Shown here: one piece after another, positions 36,501 to 43,630 of the stretch
How positions within the stretch are numbered: position 1 is the first letter of the stretch
Layout of the letters: the number at the start of each line of letters is the position of its first letter
NCBI GenBank assembly: GCA_963676635.1
Contig: OY781105.1
Location: forward strand, 3,658,001-3,722,000
Length of the DNA stretch: 64,000 nt
Origin: GCA-002708315 sp963676635
GTDB taxonomy: Bacteria; Bacteroidota; Bacteroidia; Bacteroidales; F082
Reading direction: 5' to 3'
The notes under the pieces: generated by a model
The model's database searches: none
What the model was told of the DNA's origin: nothing
What the model saw: the letters and a program-made list of their open reading frames with translations, nothing else
Program-made: the position numbers and the translations under genes

Positions 36501-38643
36501 TTCCCTGAATCTCATCTTCTTTAAACCCAAGCATTTTCTTCCATACAGGAGAGAAGTAAACATCATTTGTAATAGCGTTCCAGTCCCAAAGACCAAGCCT
36601 GCTGCCATCAACAGAGAAATGCCATCTTTGTTCGCTCTCGATAAGCTTATTCTCCATTGTTTTACGATCTGTAATATCAATAATAACAGAAAGGATGTAC
36701 TTAGTACCTTCAATATTTATCACACTTGCATAAACCAGACAATGTATTATATCGCCATCTTTTTTACGCAAATCATATTCTGTTTTCTTTGTTAAGCCCT
36801 GCTGGTTAAGTCTTTCAGTAAAGTCTTTTCTGTCTGATTCAGATGTCCATAAATTAACATCCAGAGTAGACAGGTTTTCAACATCACTAGAACTGTATCC
36901 CATAAGCTCTGCAAAAGCATCATTAATATCATAAAATTTTCCATCTTTAAACCGTGTAATGGCTTGTGCAATGGAAATATTATGAAATGCCGCTGAGAAT
37001 AGTTTTCTGCTTTCACTTAACTTCTCTTTTGCTGATGCTATTTCAGATACATCGATGATATTGGTAATAAGATAATCTTTTCCTCCAACGGTAATTTCTT
37101 TGGTAGATACCAGACCATGTATTATTTCTCCACCTTTCTTACCGAATTTATATTCAAAGTTTTTTACAAATCCATTTTCAGATACTCTTGCCATCAGTTC
37201 ATTTCTTTCTGGTACTGATATCCATATTCCAACATCCACTGCTTCTTTACCGATTATTTCATCAGAATTGAAACCAAATAATTCAGTAAATGCTTCATTA
37301 ACTTCAACAAATATTCCTTCGTTTCTCTTTGTAAGGGCTTGTGGTATAGAGGTATTGTGGAATACTGCTGAGAATTTCTCATTGCTTTCAATAAGCAGGT
37401 CTCTTACTTTTGTTTGTTCGGTAATATCAACAAATGAAGTATAAATTAATTTTTGGTTATTGGATTCTATTATTTCTGCATATCCAAGTGCGTGAATTTT
37501 TGCTCCTGATTTTGATATTATTTCCGTTTCTGCGTTACTTATATGGTTTGATTTATGTAGTAATTTGTAAAGGTTCTTTTGTCTTTCTTCACTGAAGATG
37601 CCGAGCTCGTGTGGTGATTTGCCAAATACATCCTTGTTGGTGAATCCTAATTTTGCCGTAAAGAAATCATTTACACGAATATATTTCCCTGTGTTGAAAT
37701 TCAGGATGCCTGCTGGAACCGGATTTATCTTAAAAAGTAAGTTTTGTAATTTTTCACTGTCTTTTAATAGTTTCTCAGATTTAACCTTGTCGGTTATGTC
37801 CTGTACTGTGCCTAATGACGTTAATGGATTACCTTTTTTATCGAAAACATTATTGCATCTTTCAAATACATATTTTATTTCGCCGTTCTTTAAAAGCAAG
37901 CGATGTGTTATAGAATAGTCTCTTTTTTCCTTAATGGAGTTCAGGTATTCTTCATTAACTTTGTTTCTATCTTCAGGATGTATACCTGCCAGAAACTCAT
38001 CATATGATGGTGAGAATTTATTTGGGTTTAACTCAAAGATTCTGTATATTTCATCAGACCAGGTGAGCTTATTAGTTTCATGATTAAGCGTCCAGTGTCC
38101 TATTTGTGCTATTCGTTGGGCAACACGCAAGTGGTTTTCGCTTTCTTGTAACGACTTAAGCAATAATGCTTGTTGCAGACTGCTTTCAATAATTTTCTGT
38201 TCTTCTATTTTTCTTTGTGTATGGTCTCTTATTTGCCCTACGTGATAGGTTTCGCCGTTGACTTTGTATTTGCTGATGCTGATTGTAAACAGAAATTCCT
38301 CACCGTTCTTTTTTATTCCTGTTGCTTCATAAAAGTCGGGCGTTTTCTCACCTGTTATTCTATTATTTATGAATGACTTGATCTTATTATGTTCCTTAGG
38401 AGAGAACTGTTCAATCATGGGCTTTCCTATGAGCTCCTCTGTGGTGTCATAGCCAAATAGTTTCAGATATGCATCATTACAAAATTCGAATATCCTGTCT
38501 TTGGAAATAACAATAGCATCTCTGGAATTTTCAAATATGCTTCTGTATCTTATATTTTCATTCTTAAGGTTTTCAAACGATGCTTTTAGTCTGTTTAGTT
38601 CTGCTTCAAGCTCCTTGTAGCTGAGATTCTTCTTTACATCCAT
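33580..38643 (-). CDS. Cytoplasmic hybrid histidine kinase with nine PAS domains
   Basis: 1687 residues with no membrane segment or signal peptide. By eye I count nine PAS modules between residues ~30 and ~1215, at starts such as RYRSIFENSRDAIVISKD, HFSVDGSRLGLWDW and FKLLFDQSPVGIYIADL; PAS4 and PAS5 are close repeats (FHNTSIPQALTK / FHNISIAQAITR). They are followed by HisKA (NMSHEIRTPMNAVLGY), HATPase_c (GNAIKFT, DTGIGI, GTGLGLTI), a receiver (LLVDD, IMDIQMP, LVKP) and a C-terminal helical region resembling a degenerate HPt without an evident His. A cytosolic sensor of redox or small ligands; the signal is unknown. Confidence 0.9.
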   Translation of the reverse strand: MDVKKNLSYKELEAELNRLKASFENLKNENIRYRSIFENSRDAIVISKDRIFEFCNDAYLKLFGYDTTEELIGKPMIEQFSPKEHNKIKSFINNRITGEKTPDFYEATGIKKNGEEFLFTISISKYKVNGETYHVGQIRDHTQRKIEEQKIIESSLQQALLLKSLQESENHLRVAQRIAQIGHWTLNHETNKLTWSDEIYRIFELNPNKFSPSYDEFLAGIHPEDRNKVNEEYLNSIKEKRDYSITHRLLLKNGEIKYVFERCNNVFDKKGNPLTSLGTVQDITDKVKSEKLLKDSEKLQNLLFKINPVPAGILNFNTGKYIRVNDFFTAKLGFTNKDVFGKSPHELGIFSEERQKNLYKLLHKSNHISNAETEIISKSGAKIHALGYAEIIESNNQKLIYTSFVDITEQTKVRDLLIESNEKFSAVFHNTSIPQALTKRNEGIFVEVNEAFTELFGFNSDEIIGKEAVDVGIWISVPERNELMARVSENGFVKNFEYKFGKKGGEIIHGLVSTKEITVGGKDYLITNIIDVSEIASAKEKLSESRKLFSAAFHNISIAQAITRFKDGKFYDINDAFAELMGYSSSDVENLSTLDVNLWTSESDRKDFTERLNQQGLTKKTEYDLRKKDGDIIHCLVYASVINIEGTKYILSVIIDITDRKTMENKLIESEQRWHFSVDGSRLGLWDWNAITNDVYFSPVWKKMLGFKEDEIQGSLEEWERRVHPDDLEQVYSDLNDHFEGKTDLYINEHRVLCKNGEYKWILDRGRVVSWTNDKKPERVIGTHTDIDYEKRTRQEIFESTAKFKLLFDQSPVGIYIADLKGNIVNGNNKLLELMDSPSLEATKKINVLNFPSLVKSGYSENFAKCLETGKSQKVEMDYTSHWGKQSYFSSHILPLFDNNGNIQHIYTLMEDISERKRIENELLESNQRLELFFKQSAIGFFFMMLDEPIKWNDNIDKEKVLNYVFYHQHLTQVNEAMVKQYGTKEEDLLGLTPADFFFGKEEQGKEIWMELLNKGKVHLESKEQKPDGTPFYINGDLISLHDKDGNIIGHFGAQSDVTVERETQEKLAQSEILKKNILASQPILIWAKDINGVYIACNPQFERFFGAKEDEIIGKTDYYFVDKETADSFRDHDKAAVNAGKPMRNEEWITYADNGDRVLLETVKTPLRNENGSIFGVLGISYDITDRKKREETLRKAMHEAEKANKLKSEFLANMSHEIRTPMNAVLGYAEILARNLKDNPENLAYVEGINKGGKNLISLINDILDLSKIEADKLEIKPEAVNLNELLGEKKQIFTAILSEKNVDFKVNIDEKLPKILMLDKTRIKQLLFNLIGNAIKFTEKGYIEVKVKQHGNFIPDKIVDIALEVKDTGIGIPKKKLETIFEAFSQTHNHTLKYEGTGLGLTISRKLVEAMGGTISVESKVGKGSVFTIYLNNIEIHSEIKGSPDKKVEEGSTDVYFNSPDILLVDDIESNLFVLTKQLERFNCNITTSVNGKDAIEKVEKKKPDLIIMDIQMPVLNGFEASKILKKDNRFKDIPIIALTAFALKDQKEEYEGVFDTYLVKPIENKTLLQCLMNYLPYTNNQEGQPDYQNTKATTTGLPSNLPQPVLEELTKTTYPLFEELNLYFDTDDCFAFIKDLTDLAKKFNIPEFDDYCSKLSVATKTLKLDHIEKLLAEFNIFKNDNKI

Positions 38644-39030
38644 GATCAGTATGATTGAATTATTAATTACTGTATGGAGTTAAGGATTACAGTCAATGTT
38701 ATCTGAATTTATATTCTCGTAGCATCCCTATATCAATAACTCATGCACCATCCGCCAGAAGTTTAAATTTCAGACAGGAATATATGTTTTCTTGTCACAG
38801 TAAAGTGGTTCAATGCGAAAAGTCTGACATTATCCATTTTGTATCAAAAATAGGAAATAATCGACTTTAAACAAAATAAAATCTCAAAATAATAGATGTT
38901 TTGTCTCTGTTAATCTGCAACAGAGTTAATTAGGTTATGCATACAAAAGTAATACATAACCCTTTATCTGATGATATCGTTAACAGGTACCAGAATAGTT
39001 ACTATTGTGATTGTTTTGTTACTGTCGTAA
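38644..39030. other. Gene-free region between the E1 gene and the hybrid kinase
   Basis: 387 AT-rich bp holding the 5' region of the kinase gene. A leftward -7-like TATTTTTG lies at 38845-38852, about 200 nt from the kinase start, without a convincing -33 box. No repeat, RNA gene or terminator was recognised. Confidence 0.5.
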
Positions 39031-41442
39031 TTAAAATATCTTAGGATAGATTTCCGGATTGTACTCATGCATAATATTATAAACAGAGTCAAATACGTCC
39101 TCGGCATTCGGATTGGAGAAATAATCGCCATCAGTACTGTATGCAGCGCGGTGAGCTTTGGCTGTGAGCGTTGCAGGTTCTGCATCAAGCATATAATAAC
39201 CATTTCCCTGCTCAATTACTTTCTGCATCATATATGCAGTAGCACCACCAGGCACATCTTCGTCAAAAAACAGTACTTTGTTTGTCTTTGACAGAGATTT
39301 GGTTATTGTCCCATTAATATCGAAAGGGATAAGAGTTCTTACATCAATTAATTCAACACTGATGTTGAAGTCTTTTAGCTGATTGGCAGCATCTTCAGCG
39401 ATGCGCACACATGATCCATAAGTTACTATTGTTAAATCGGTGCCTTCTCTTAATATTTCCGGTTTACCCGGAGGTGTTTTGAATTTACCGATGTTTTCAG
39501 GATATTTTTCCCTTAGGCGGTAGCCATTAAGGGGTTCGATTATTAACGCTGGCTGGTCTGAATTGAGATATGTATTATAAAACCCTGCTGCCTCGGTCAT
39601 ATTGCGTGGTACTGCAATATGAACACCCCTGATGGAGTTGATAACCATGCTTAAGGGAGAGCCTGAATGCCATATGCCTTCCAAACGATGTCCGCGCGTG
39701 GATATAATCATAGGTGCTTTTTGTCCTCCGTTTGTGCGGTAGTGCATTGTTGCCAAGTCGTCGCTCATAACTTGCAATCCGTAAAGGAGATAGTCGAAGT
39801 ATTGTATCTCGGCTATGGGCCTTAACCCACGCAGGGCCATACCCAGACCCTGACCTATAATAGTTGCTTCGCGTATGCCTGTATCAAAAATACGATGCTC
39901 TCCATATTTCTCCTGTAAGCCCTCGTATGTTTGGTTAACGCCGCCAATTCTTCCAACATCTTCGCCAAAGGCTATTACCTCTGGTTTGTTTTTGAAGATA
40001 TAATCGAAATTGTCCCTGAGTACTTCTCTGCCGGGTACCATTTTGCTGCTTTTACTGTATTTAGGTTCAACGGTTTCCATACCATTGACAGACATCAGCG
40101 ATTCGCTGTAAAGATGGGCACTGTAACGACAATGCATATCCTCCATTTCTTTTTCCAACCACTTGGTTACATTTTTCTTTAATGAGTTGTGCGGATTACT
40201 ACAGCTGTCGCAGATGAGCCGCAGTATTTTTCTTGCTGCCGAGATTAGGTCTTTGTAGATTGGTTCACCAACGCTGGCAAGTTCTTTTTTGATGTTTTCA
40301 ATCTTTGATGTCTTTGCACAGTTACATGTAGTTACGTCAACCATCTTAAGGAATTCTTTCTTTTTTGCTATGATAGGCTTTTGGTAGTTATTCCATGCGT
40401 TCTTTCTTGCTTGTCGGACTCTTTTAACCGACTCCTTTTCAATTGTTTCGAGTTCTTCTTCTGATGCAATTTTGTTTTTAATAATCCATGAGCGCATGCC
40501 TTTTATGCAATCATCCTGTTTTTCCTGTTCCAGTTGCTCAGTAGTTTTGTAGCGTTCATGTGATCCTGATGTTGAGTGTCCCTGTGGTTGTGTGCAGTTT
40601 GTTATGTGAAACAAAACCGGAACATGCTCCTTTCGACACTTCTCAATGCCTTCGGTGTATATATTTATAAGATTTTCGTAATCACCGCATTGGGCTTTGT
40701 AAATGTAGTATCCGTTTGTGCCTTTTTGTTTTTCAAAGCCAGAGAGTATTTCACTGATATTGTTTTTTGTTGTTTGCTTAGTGTTTGGCACGGAAATACC
40801 CCAGCCATCATCCCACACTGAAATTGCCAGTGGAACGCTCATTACGCCAGCAGCATTAACAGTTTCAAAGAAATGTCCTTCGGATGTCGATGCATCACCA
40901 ATGGTGGCAAAAGTAACTTCGTTGCCTTTATTGCTGAAGTTTGTAAAGCCTTTTAGTTCAGGGTTTCCTCTGAAATGTTTTGAAGCCAGAGCAAGTCCTA
41001 GTGCTCGTGGCATCTGACTTGCTGTTGGTGATGAATCAGCAGATGAGTTTTTTTGTTTGGAAAGGTTGAGCCAGTTGCCATTTTCATCCAGACTACGTGT
41101 TGCGAAGTGATTATTCATCAGTCGCCCTCCGTTTGCCGGATTGGCTTTTGGATCGGTGTCGCCGTAAAGCTCAGCAAAGATCTCTTCTATTGTCATCATT
41201 TTAGCGGCAAGCATGAAAGTCTGATCGCGGTAGTACCCCGATCTCCAGTCGCCGGGCTTAAAAGCCCTTGCCATGGCAAGCTGTGGAACTTCCTTGCCAT
41301 CACCGAATATACCGAATTTGGCCTTTCCTGTTAATACTTCTCGACGGCCTAAAAGACTGGCTTGCCTGCTTTCATTAGCAAAACGGTAGTCATTTAATAT
41401 ATCTTCTTTCTTTAATCTCAACTTTTTCAGGATACTATTCAT
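39031..41442 (-). CDS. Fused alpha-beta E1 of a thiamine-dependent 2-oxoacid dehydrogenase
   Basis: 803 residues. The first ~400 form the E1-alpha part with the thiamine diphosphate region GDASTSEGHFFETVNAAG...DDGWGIS; the last ~330 are the E1-beta transketolase-like part (AFGEDVGRIGGVNQ, GLGMALRGLRPIAEIQY, SGSPLSMV, FFDEDVPGGATAYM). Such fusions are common in Bacteroidota and are annotated as branched-chain 2-oxoacid or pyruvate dehydrogenase E1. No E2 or E3 gene is nearby, so I cannot tell which substrate. A good promoter precedes it. Confidence 0.88.
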   Translation of the reverse strand: MNSILKKLRLKKEDILNDYRFANESRQASLLGRREVLTGKAKFGIFGDGKEVPQLAMARAFKPGDWRSGYYRDQTFMLAAKMMTIEEIFAELYGDTDPKANPANGGRLMNNHFATRSLDENGNWLNLSKQKNSSADSSPTASQMPRALGLALASKHFRGNPELKGFTNFSNKGNEVTFATIGDASTSEGHFFETVNAAGVMSVPLAISVWDDGWGISVPNTKQTTKNNISEILSGFEKQKGTNGYYIYKAQCGDYENLINIYTEGIEKCRKEHVPVLFHITNCTQPQGHSTSGSHERYKTTEQLEQEKQDDCIKGMRSWIIKNKIASEEELETIEKESVKRVRQARKNAWNNYQKPIIAKKKEFLKMVDVTTCNCAKTSKIENIKKELASVGEPIYKDLISAARKILRLICDSCSNPHNSLKKNVTKWLEKEMEDMHCRYSAHLYSESLMSVNGMETVEPKYSKSSKMVPGREVLRDNFDYIFKNKPEVIAFGEDVGRIGGVNQTYEGLQEKYGEHRIFDTGIREATIIGQGLGMALRGLRPIAEIQYFDYLLYGLQVMSDDLATMHYRTNGGQKAPMIISTRGHRLEGIWHSGSPLSMVINSIRGVHIAVPRNMTEAAGFYNTYLNSDQPALIIEPLNGYRLREKYPENIGKFKTPPGKPEILREGTDLTIVTYGSCVRIAEDAANQLKDFNISVELIDVRTLIPFDINGTITKSLSKTNKVLFFDEDVPGGATAYMMQKVIEQGNGYYMLDAEPATLTAKAHRAAYSTDGDYFSNPNAEDVFDSVYNIMHEYNPEIYPKIF

Positions 41443-41463
41443 CTGCTGTATTTATTTTTTGCG

Positions 41464-41494
41464 CAAAGGTATTTAAATTCGTTCTAAATAACAA
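41464..41494 (-). promoter_or_regulatory. Predicted promoter of the E1 gene
   Basis: Minus strand: TTG (41492-41494), a 20-nt spacer, then TACCTTTG (41464-41471), an exact Bacteroidota -33/-7 pair ending 21 nt before the ATG. The best promoter match in the window. Confidence 0.7.
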
Positions 41495-41561
41495 CCTTTA
41501 TGTATGTACTTAGATTTTATTAATCTGAGAGAATGTAATGAATGCAGTCTTTTTAGTATTC

Positions 41562-41664
41562 TTATGCGCATCAAAAATAATCCTGATGCGCATTAAGAAC
41601 AATCCTGATGCGCATCAGAAACAATCCTGATGCGCATCAGAAACGATCCTGATGCGCATCAGGG
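41562..41664. repeat. Tandem array of five 22-bp repeats with perfect TGATGCGCATCA palindrome
   Basis: Units begin at 41562 (diverged), 41584, 41606, 41628 and 41650. Consensus TGATGCGCATCAGAAACAATCC: a 12-bp palindrome followed by a 10-bp spacer. The core is TGAT-N4-ATCA, like an FNR-family operator. It lies between the divergently placed 3' end of exonuclease III and the E1 promoter, about 70 bp upstream of the latter. Same period and plan as the array at 10923, with a different inner tetranucleotide and spacer. Confidence 0.92.
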
Positions 41665-41733
41665 AGTCAATTACACAGCAATGAATGAGTGATTGCACAG
41701 CAGGTAATAGGTGATTACTAAGCAGGGATTTTG

Positions 41734-41800
41734 GAGACTGAAGGGACTTGAGAGACTGAAGGGACTGGAGAGACTGAAGGGACTGGAGAGAACGGAGGGA
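41734..41800 (+). repeat. 18-bp direct tandem repeat
   Basis: GAGACTGAAGGGACTKGA begins at 41734, 41752 and 41770, with a partial fourth copy at 41788. A frame through it on the other strand gives a Leu-Gln-Ser repeat, which I regard as non-coding. Confidence 0.75.
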
Positions 41801-41856
41801 ACGAAAGAAACTTTGAACCTTGAACATTGAACTCCACCCATGGTGGTTAGTTTTTC

Positions 41857-42624
41857 TTAAAACTCCAGCTTTATGCTAACCGGACAATGATCGGAACCCA
41901 TGATCTTAGGATGTATTTCAGCAGCAGCAATATTGTCTTTCAGAGCTTCGCTCACAAGAAAATAATCGATTCTCCATCCAATATTCTTTGACCGCGCACT
42001 GAAACGGTAGCTCCACCAGCTATAAGCTACTTTATCAGGATGTAGCAGTCTGAATGTATCCACAAAACCATTGCTCAGCAGGTTGTCCATGCCATCAATC
42101 TCGGTTTGAGTATATCCGGCACTTTTGTTGTAGTTGTTCTTAGGATTTTTAAGATCAATAGGTTGATGAGCCACATTAAGGTCACCACAAACTACTACAG
42201 GCTTTGTTTTCTCAAGGTTCTTGAGATAGCTAAGGAAATCGGCATCCCATGTCTTACGATAGTCAAGCCTTACAAGTTCAGATCCTGAATTTGGTGTGTA
42301 AACATTAACCAGATAGAACTTATCCATATCAGCAGTAAGTACACGACCTTCCTGATCGTGATTATCCATTCCAATATCAGGTTTTACCTTCAATGGCTTT
42401 TCTTTTGCCATTATAGCCGTTCCTGAATATCCCTTTCTTACAGCTGAGTTGCTGTAGAAGTGATAATCAGAGTTTTCCAGAACAGCTGCCACTTGATCAT
42501 CTTGGGCTTTGGTTTCCTGAAGACACAGCACATCAGGGTTGAGATCTGAAACGATATCGAAAAATCCTTTTCCGTGAACGGCTCTTAAGCCGTTTACATT
42601 CCATGAGAAAAGTTGTAGTTGCAT
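41857..42624 (-). CDS. xth: Exodeoxyribonuclease III (AP endonuclease)
   Basis: 255 residues of the ExoIII/EEP family with all catalytic blocks: SWNVNGLRA, CLQETK (metal Glu), VVCGDLNVAH (Asp/Asn) and GSDHCPV (Asp-His). It acts in base excision repair at abasic sites and as a 3'-exonuclease. It is the last leftward gene before the repeat region. A strong promoter match lies partly inside the 3' end of the upstream DUF3089 gene, so it can be expressed separately. Confidence 0.95.
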   Translation of the reverse strand: MQLQLFSWNVNGLRAVHGKGFFDIVSDLNPDVLCLQETKAQDDQVAAVLENSDYHFYSNSAVRKGYSGTAIMAKEKPLKVKPDIGMDNHDQEGRVLTADMDKFYLVNVYTPNSGSELVRLDYRKTWDADFLSYLKNLEKTKPVVVCGDLNVAHQPIDLKNPKNNYNKSAGYTQTEIDGMDNLLSNGFVDTFRLLHPDKVAYSWWSYRFSARSKNIGWRIDYFLVSEALKDNIAAAEIHPKIMGSDHCPVSIKLEF

Positions 42625-42649
42625 ATAGTAAATGATTAATTGTGAATTA

Positions 42650-42679
42650 CAAAGTTAGTTATTTGCTCTGTTTATCCAA
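42650..42679 (-). promoter_or_regulatory. Predicted promoter of xth, partly within the preceding coding region
   Basis: Minus strand: TTG (42677-42679), a 19-nt spacer, TAACTTTG (42650-42657), 26 nt before the xth ATG. The -33 box lies inside the last codons of the DUF3089 gene. Confidence 0.65.
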
Positions 42680-43624
42680 AAATGCGTTACATCTTGTGCC
42701 AACATTTTCTTTTACGTTGTTGAAAAAGAAATCATAATCATACCTGTGGTAGCAATTGGGACCCATAGACATATCTAACTGATCGTAAATTGTATCCGGC
42801 TTTGGTATTTGTAATCCCCCTGATTCTGTTATCATTGCTGATGTGAAGTTGTCGATTTCTGCTTCTGTACCAGATATTGTAAGTATAAAAGCTCCTTTGT
42901 TTTTTGATTTAGGCTGATTAGTTAGCTTGCTATTCCACGAAAGTGGGTTAACACACAGGGCTCCGTTTGTTAGAGTAGGTGAAGATCCGTTTTGTCCGAT
43001 GGTGTTCCATACCATCAGGCATCCTGTTTCTTCTGGTGAAGAGCTGATGTTAATGCCAATATTGTCGATATCCTCTTGTGTGAAAGTCCATCCCGGAAGG
43101 TAAGCAGCAACAAGTTGTTCTTTGTTTATTATATCAGGATTTTCAAGAAGAATATCATGAATAAGGTTAGAGCCCTGACTATGAGCGGCAAGGATAAAAG
43201 GCCTGCCATTGTTATAATTCTTTAAATAATAGATCAGTGCAGCTTTGATATCTTTTTTTGGGATTTCAATATAGCGCGCTTTATCGGTCTTGTTCATCGA
43301 CAACACCTCAATATTTACCTGCTGATATCTGGGGGCATAAACATTACAATTATCATCAAACAGTCTTATATATCTGTTAATAGCAGTTTTGTCGGTAAAG
43401 TTGTTTATTGCAGTATCACTTAAATCGGCTGTGTATCTTCCGTTTGCAGGCCCTTCATAAGTAGTAGGATGCACAAAGAAAACATCAATTTGCTTTTGAG
43501 GGGAGGTACAAATAACCGACCAGCTATCATTGTTTGAATAGTCTGTTACCGACATCTGTGCATTAACTATAACGCTAATTGATGAAACACCTAATAATAA
43601 TATGAGTCTGATAAAGTTTTTCAT
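42659..43624 (-). CDS. DUF3089 alpha/beta-hydrolase-like exported protein
   Basis: 321 residues with signal peptide (SISVIVNAQ). DUF3089 features: VDVFFVHPTTYE (here IDVFFVHPTTY) near the N-terminus and the nucleophile elbow ILAAHSQGSNLIHDIL with Ser. The family is a predicted lipase/esterase-like alpha/beta hydrolase; substrate unknown. It lies 6 bp downstream of the TonB-dependent receptor gene, so the two are co-transcribed and may act on the same compound in the periplasm. Confidence 0.83.
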   Translation of the reverse strand: MKNFIRLILLLGVSSISVIVNAQMSVTDYSNNDSWSVICTSPQKQIDVFFVHPTTYEGPANGRYTADLSDTAINNFTDKTAINRYIRLFDDNCNVYAPRYQQVNIEVLSMNKTDKARYIEIPKKDIKAALIYYLKNYNNGRPFILAAHSQGSNLIHDILLENPDIINKEQLVAAYLPGWTFTQEDIDNIGINISSSPEETGCLMVWNTIGQNGSSPTLTNGALCVNPLSWNSKLTNQPKSKNKGAFILTISGTEAEIDNFTSAMITESGGLQIPKPDTIYDQLDMSMGPNCYHRYDYDFFFNNVKENVGTRCNAFLDKQSK

Positions 43625-43630
43625 TGATCA

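Larger units (their letters stand above)
41443..41856. other. Repeat-rich intergenic region upstream of the E1 gene
   Basis: 414 bp with no credible gene. From left to right: the E1 promoter (41464-41494), five 22-bp palindromic repeats (41562-41664), a continuation of the 22-bp register with degenerate sequence to about 41737 (ATTRCACAGCA-like blocks at 41670, 41692 and 41714), three and a half 18-bp GAGACTGAAGGGACTGGA repeats (41734-41800), and a TTTGAACCTTGAACATTGAAC stretch (41811-41831). Confidence 0.8.

Noticed and set aside
41615..41827. 70-residue ORF with Leu-Gln-Ser repeats
   Set aside because: It reads through the 18-bp and 22-bp tandem repeats; its composition is a product of the repeats and it has no family similarity.
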